Positions 61,447-64,000 of a DNA stretch of 64,000 bases are shown one piece after another; within the stretch, counting starts at the first letter, position 1; each line of letters begins with the position of its first letter. Location of the stretch: assembly GCF_902374955.1 (NCBI RefSeq), contig NZ_CABKRX010000085.1, positions 62,001 through 126,000 of the forward strand, given 5' to 3'. This DNA comes from Bacillus massilioanorexius (lineage in GTDB: Bacteria; Bacillota; Bacilli; Bacillales; DSM-1321). Under the pieces are notes generated by a model, which did not search any database, was not told the origin of the DNA, and saw only the letters and a program-made list of their open reading frames with translations. Position numbers and translations under genes: made by a program.

Positions 61447-62640
61447 TTATGAAGATAAAGTTTCTTGCTTAAGTGCCATATTTTTTTCAGGCTTCATTAA
61501 TACAAGCACAAAAACAATAAGGATAAAGAAACTGGAAATTTGAAATATCGTAGAAATATCCAAAAAGATAGCTAACAAACCAAAAACTAAACCACTTAAA
61601 CCAATTCCTAAATCGATAGCTGAAAAACTCATTCCATTGGCTATTCCTCTTCGATGAGGAGGTGTAATAAATAATCCCCATGACTGTAACGTCGGTAAAA
61701 TTGACCCATAACCCACGCCTAATAATGCTCCAGCTATCGCTAAATGAAAGCTATTATGTGCAAGAGACAGAACCCAAAGTGCGGCAAATGTTAATAGCGA
61801 GCATACTAAAACAATCCTACGTGGGCCATTTTGATCGAACATTTTTCCAGTAATCGGACGAGAGATAGTTGCAAATACTGCATTTACTAAATAGAAAATA
61901 AAAATATTTTCTATTCCTCTCTCATTACCAAATATAACGATGAATGACACAATCGACCCATATCCAAAAGCTATTAAAAGAGTAAGCAACGCCGGAAAAC
62001 GACAAGATTTTTCCATCAATGAGGCAGAATATGAAAATTTCAGCTGCTTACGATCTACCTTCGCAACAGATTCGGGCATTTGATAGCGTACAATAGATAA
62101 CAAAATAAGTGCGATAACGCCAAGAAATGCTGAAACATAAATTAAAATATCAAACGATGCCTTTTCGTACAAAACCAGCCCTAGACTTGGTGCAACAATC
62201 ATTCCTAGAGTAATCGAAAGACCATAATAGCCCGTTCCTTCACCCAATCTTGAATTTGGAATTAAATCTACAGATGCTGTTCCATTTGCTGTCGTTGACC
62301 ATCCCCAAGCAATTCCATGAATAAGTCGAAAAGCTAACAAAACAATAACAATATTAGTAAGTGGATAAAATAATGTAACAACTAATAAAGCTAATGCCCC
62401 AATTAATACAAGCATTCTACGTGCCTTAAACTCTAGCATAAAACCTATAAAAGGCCGAATAAAAACCGCTCCAACAGAAAATAGAGCTGTCATTAAGCCC
62501 ACTTCAAATTGCGAGGCACCAATTGACTTAACATATGGTGGTAAGGTAGGTATTAACATTTGGAAAGACATAAAAGTAAATAAATTCCCTAAAATTAACA
62601 TAATATAGGACTTCGTCCAAAGTCTTTCTTTTTGAATCAA
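61447..62640 (-). CDS. MFS transporter
   Basis: A 397-residue polytopic protein with about 12 helices and MFS motifs (GFMLEFKARRMLVLIG, SRPITGKMFDQNGPRRIVLV). Drug or small-molecule efflux is likely; the substrate cannot be named. The start is TTG with AGGAG about 10 nt upstream. No regulator gene is adjacent. Confidence 0.82.
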   Translation of the reverse strand: MIQKERLWTKSYIMLILGNLFTFMSFQMLIPTLPPYVKSIGASQFEVGLMTALFSVGAVFIRPFIGFMLEFKARRMLVLIGALALLVVTLFYPLTNIVIVLLAFRLIHGIAWGWSTTANGTASVDLIPNSRLGEGTGYYGLSITLGMIVAPSLGLVLYEKASFDILIYVSAFLGVIALILLSIVRYQMPESVAKVDRKQLKFSYSASLMEKSCRFPALLTLLIAFGYGSIVSFIVIFGNERGIENIFIFYLVNAVFATISRPITGKMFDQNGPRRIVLVCSLLTFAALWVLSLAHNSFHLAIAGALLGVGYGSILPTLQSWGLFITPPHRRGIANGMSFSAIDLGIGLSGLVFGLLAIFLDISTIFQISSFFILIVFVLVLMKPEKNMALKQETLSS

Positions 62641-62917
62641 GGTTATACATCTCCTAAACTAGCATAAACAGCTAACATTATTTATAACGTAAGCTATCTA
62701 TAATTATTTCGCATTACTAAATACTAACATATTAAAACGACAAAATAAACGATTGTCTACAAGGAAATATGTCGAAATATTACTAAAAAATATGAAGCAA
62801 AATGATTGTAAATTTTTTATATTTATTCTAGTATTTTACATATAGTAATGAAATCGCTTCCATACTATTGAACTACAGGACTCATTACCACTGAATATTT
62901 TGAAGGAGGTAACAAGT

Positions 62918-64000
62918 ATGAGCCAAGCAATGTTGGAAATCAGCAAAGAATTACAAGAATTTCTTCGTAAACCAAAGAAACTGTACATAAACGGACAGTT
63001 TGTAGAAAGTGTCTCTGAAAAAACCTTTACTACACCTAACCCTGCCACCGGAGAGGTATTAGCAGAAGTTTATGAAGCAGATGCTGCAGATATTGATGCA
63101 GCTGTTAAAGCGGCAAGAGCGGCATTCGATAAGGGTCCATGGTCAAAAATGAGCGCTGCTGAAAGAAGCCGATTAATGTACAAACTAGCTGATTTAATGG
63201 AAGAACATAAAGAAGATTTAGCACAATTAGAAACATTAGATAATGGTAAACCTATTGCAGAAACAACAAACGCAGATGTTCCACTTGCAATCGAACATAT
63301 GAGATATTATGCAGGATGGTCAACAAAAATTGTTGGTCAAACAATTCCTGTAAGTGGTAGCTATTTTAATTATACAAGACACGAAGCTGTCGGAGTCGTG
63401 GGGCAAATTATTCCTTGGAACTTTCCTCTCCTTATGGCGATGTGGAAACTTGGTGCTGCACTTGCTACTGGCTGTACAGTTGTATTGAAACCAGCAGAGC
63501 AAACTCCGCTATCAGCACTATATTTAGCAGAATTAATAGATAAGGCCGGTTTCCCAGCTGGAGTAGTTAACATTGTTCCTGGTTTTGGTGCTACAGCCGG
63601 TCAATCATTAGTCGATCATCCACAAGTTGATAAGATCGCATTCACAGGATCAACAAAAGTTGGGAAGTCTATAATGGCTTCTGCTTCTCAATCATTAAAA
63701 CGAGTTACTCTTGAGCTCGGAGGAAAATCACCTAATATTATATTAGCGGATGCCGATCTTTCAAGAGCTATTCCGGGTGCATTAAACGGAGTAATGTTTA
63801 ATCAAGGGCAAGTCTGCTGTGCAGGTTCACGTGTATTCATTCAGAAAAAGCATTATGACAATGTAGTCGCTGATATGGTTTCACATGCCAAAAATATTAA
63901 ACAAGGAGCCGGTTTAGATCCTTCTACACAAATTGGTCCTCTAGTATCTAGCGTACAACAAAATCGAGTTATGAATTATATTGAAAAAGGATTAGAACAA
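62918..64000 (+). CDS. Aldehyde dehydrogenase, DhaS-like (partial)
   Basis: The first 361 residues of an NAD(P)-dependent aldehyde dehydrogenase; the gene runs off the window. Visible: PWNFPLLMAMWKL (N of the active-site PWNFP), KPAEQTPLSAL, FTGSTKVGK, ELGGKSPNII with the catalytic glutamate region, and QGQVCCAGSRVFIQ with the catalytic cysteine. It resembles Bacillus DhaS and eukaryotic-type class 1/2 ALDH. SD AAGGAGG. Substrate not determined. Confidence 0.9.
   Translation, partial: MSQAMLEISKELQEFLRKPKKLYINGQFVESVSEKTFTTPNPATGEVLAEVYEADAADIDAAVKAARAAFDKGPWSKMSAAERSRLMYKLADLMEEHKEDLAQLETLDNGKPIAETTNADVPLAIEHMRYYAGWSTKIVGQTIPVSGSYFNYTRHEAVGVVGQIIPWNFPLLMAMWKLGAALATGCTVVLKPAEQTPLSALYLAELIDKAGFPAGVVNIVPGFGATAGQSLVDHPQVDKIAFTGSTKVGKSIMASASQSLKRVTLELGGKSPNIILADADLSRAIPGALNGVMFNQGQVCCAGSRVFIQKKHYDNVVADMVSHAKNIKQGAGLDPSTQIGPLVSSVQQNRVMNYIEKGLEQ

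Overview
The window reads as a chromosomal core segment of a low-GC, endospore-forming Bacillaceae species (Bacillus sensu lato). The gene order closely follows the Bacillus subtilis ypbF-fer / serA-sigX-res / spmAB-scpAB / lysA-spoVA / spoIIA-sigF / pdp-drm-xerD-fur / nudF-mciZ-yqkF region. Base composition is AT-rich, Shine-Dalgarno sites are strong, TTG starts are frequent, and sporulation genes are abundant. No tRNA, rRNA, CRISPR, prophage or transposase gene was seen.

Layout. 0-5.3 kb: minus-strand run ypbB-recS-ypbD-ypbE-ypbF followed by a CBS/ACT protein, divergent from fer. 5.5-9.5 kb: ferredoxin, riboflavin transporter ribU behind an FMN riboswitch, serA with a near-consensus promoter, and an M23/LysM peptidase. 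10-22.8 kb: rsiX-sigX (sigX has a SigX-type promoter), resABCDE for cytochrome c maturation and respiratory control, rluB, dacB-spmA-spmB for spore cortex and core dehydration, and a SodF-type superoxide dismutase. 23.4-29.5 kb: ypuI, scpA-scpB, a YjcZ-like small protein, ypuF, ribT, ypuA and small hypotheticals. 29.7-34.2 kb: lysA and a reduced spoVA operon (AA, AB, AEA, AF) that lacks spoVAC, spoVAD and spoVAEB.

34.3-44.9 kb: a block that separates spoVAA from sigF, which are adjacent in B. subtilis. It holds pseudouridine catabolism (psuK-psuG), a large TPR-dynamin-like GTPase, an MFS exporter, a YhcYZ/AirSR-like two-component system with a cysteine cluster in the GAF domain, and an NCS2 purine permease. 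45-57.6 kb: spoIIAA-spoIIAB-sigF, dacF, nucleoside salvage drm-pupG-pdp, xerD, yqzK, fur, spoIIM, a DUF485/sodium-solute symporter pair, nudF and mciZ. 57.7-64 kb: yqkF, yqkE, yqkD, a CDGSH protein, a GNAT acetyltransferase, an MFS transporter and the 5' part of a DhaS-like aldehyde dehydrogenase cut by the window edge.

The genes serve forespore/mother-cell development (spoIIA, spoVA, spmAB, dacB, dacF, spoIIM, mciZ), respiration and redox (res, fer, yhcYZ, fur, sodF), nucleoside/purine/pseudouridine salvage, and chromosome maintenance (scpAB, xerD, recS). The strongest oddities are the stripped spoVA operon beside the 10-kb inserted block, the TPR-dynamin GTPase, a family of long intergenic hairpins, and decayed GC-rich intergenic repeats.
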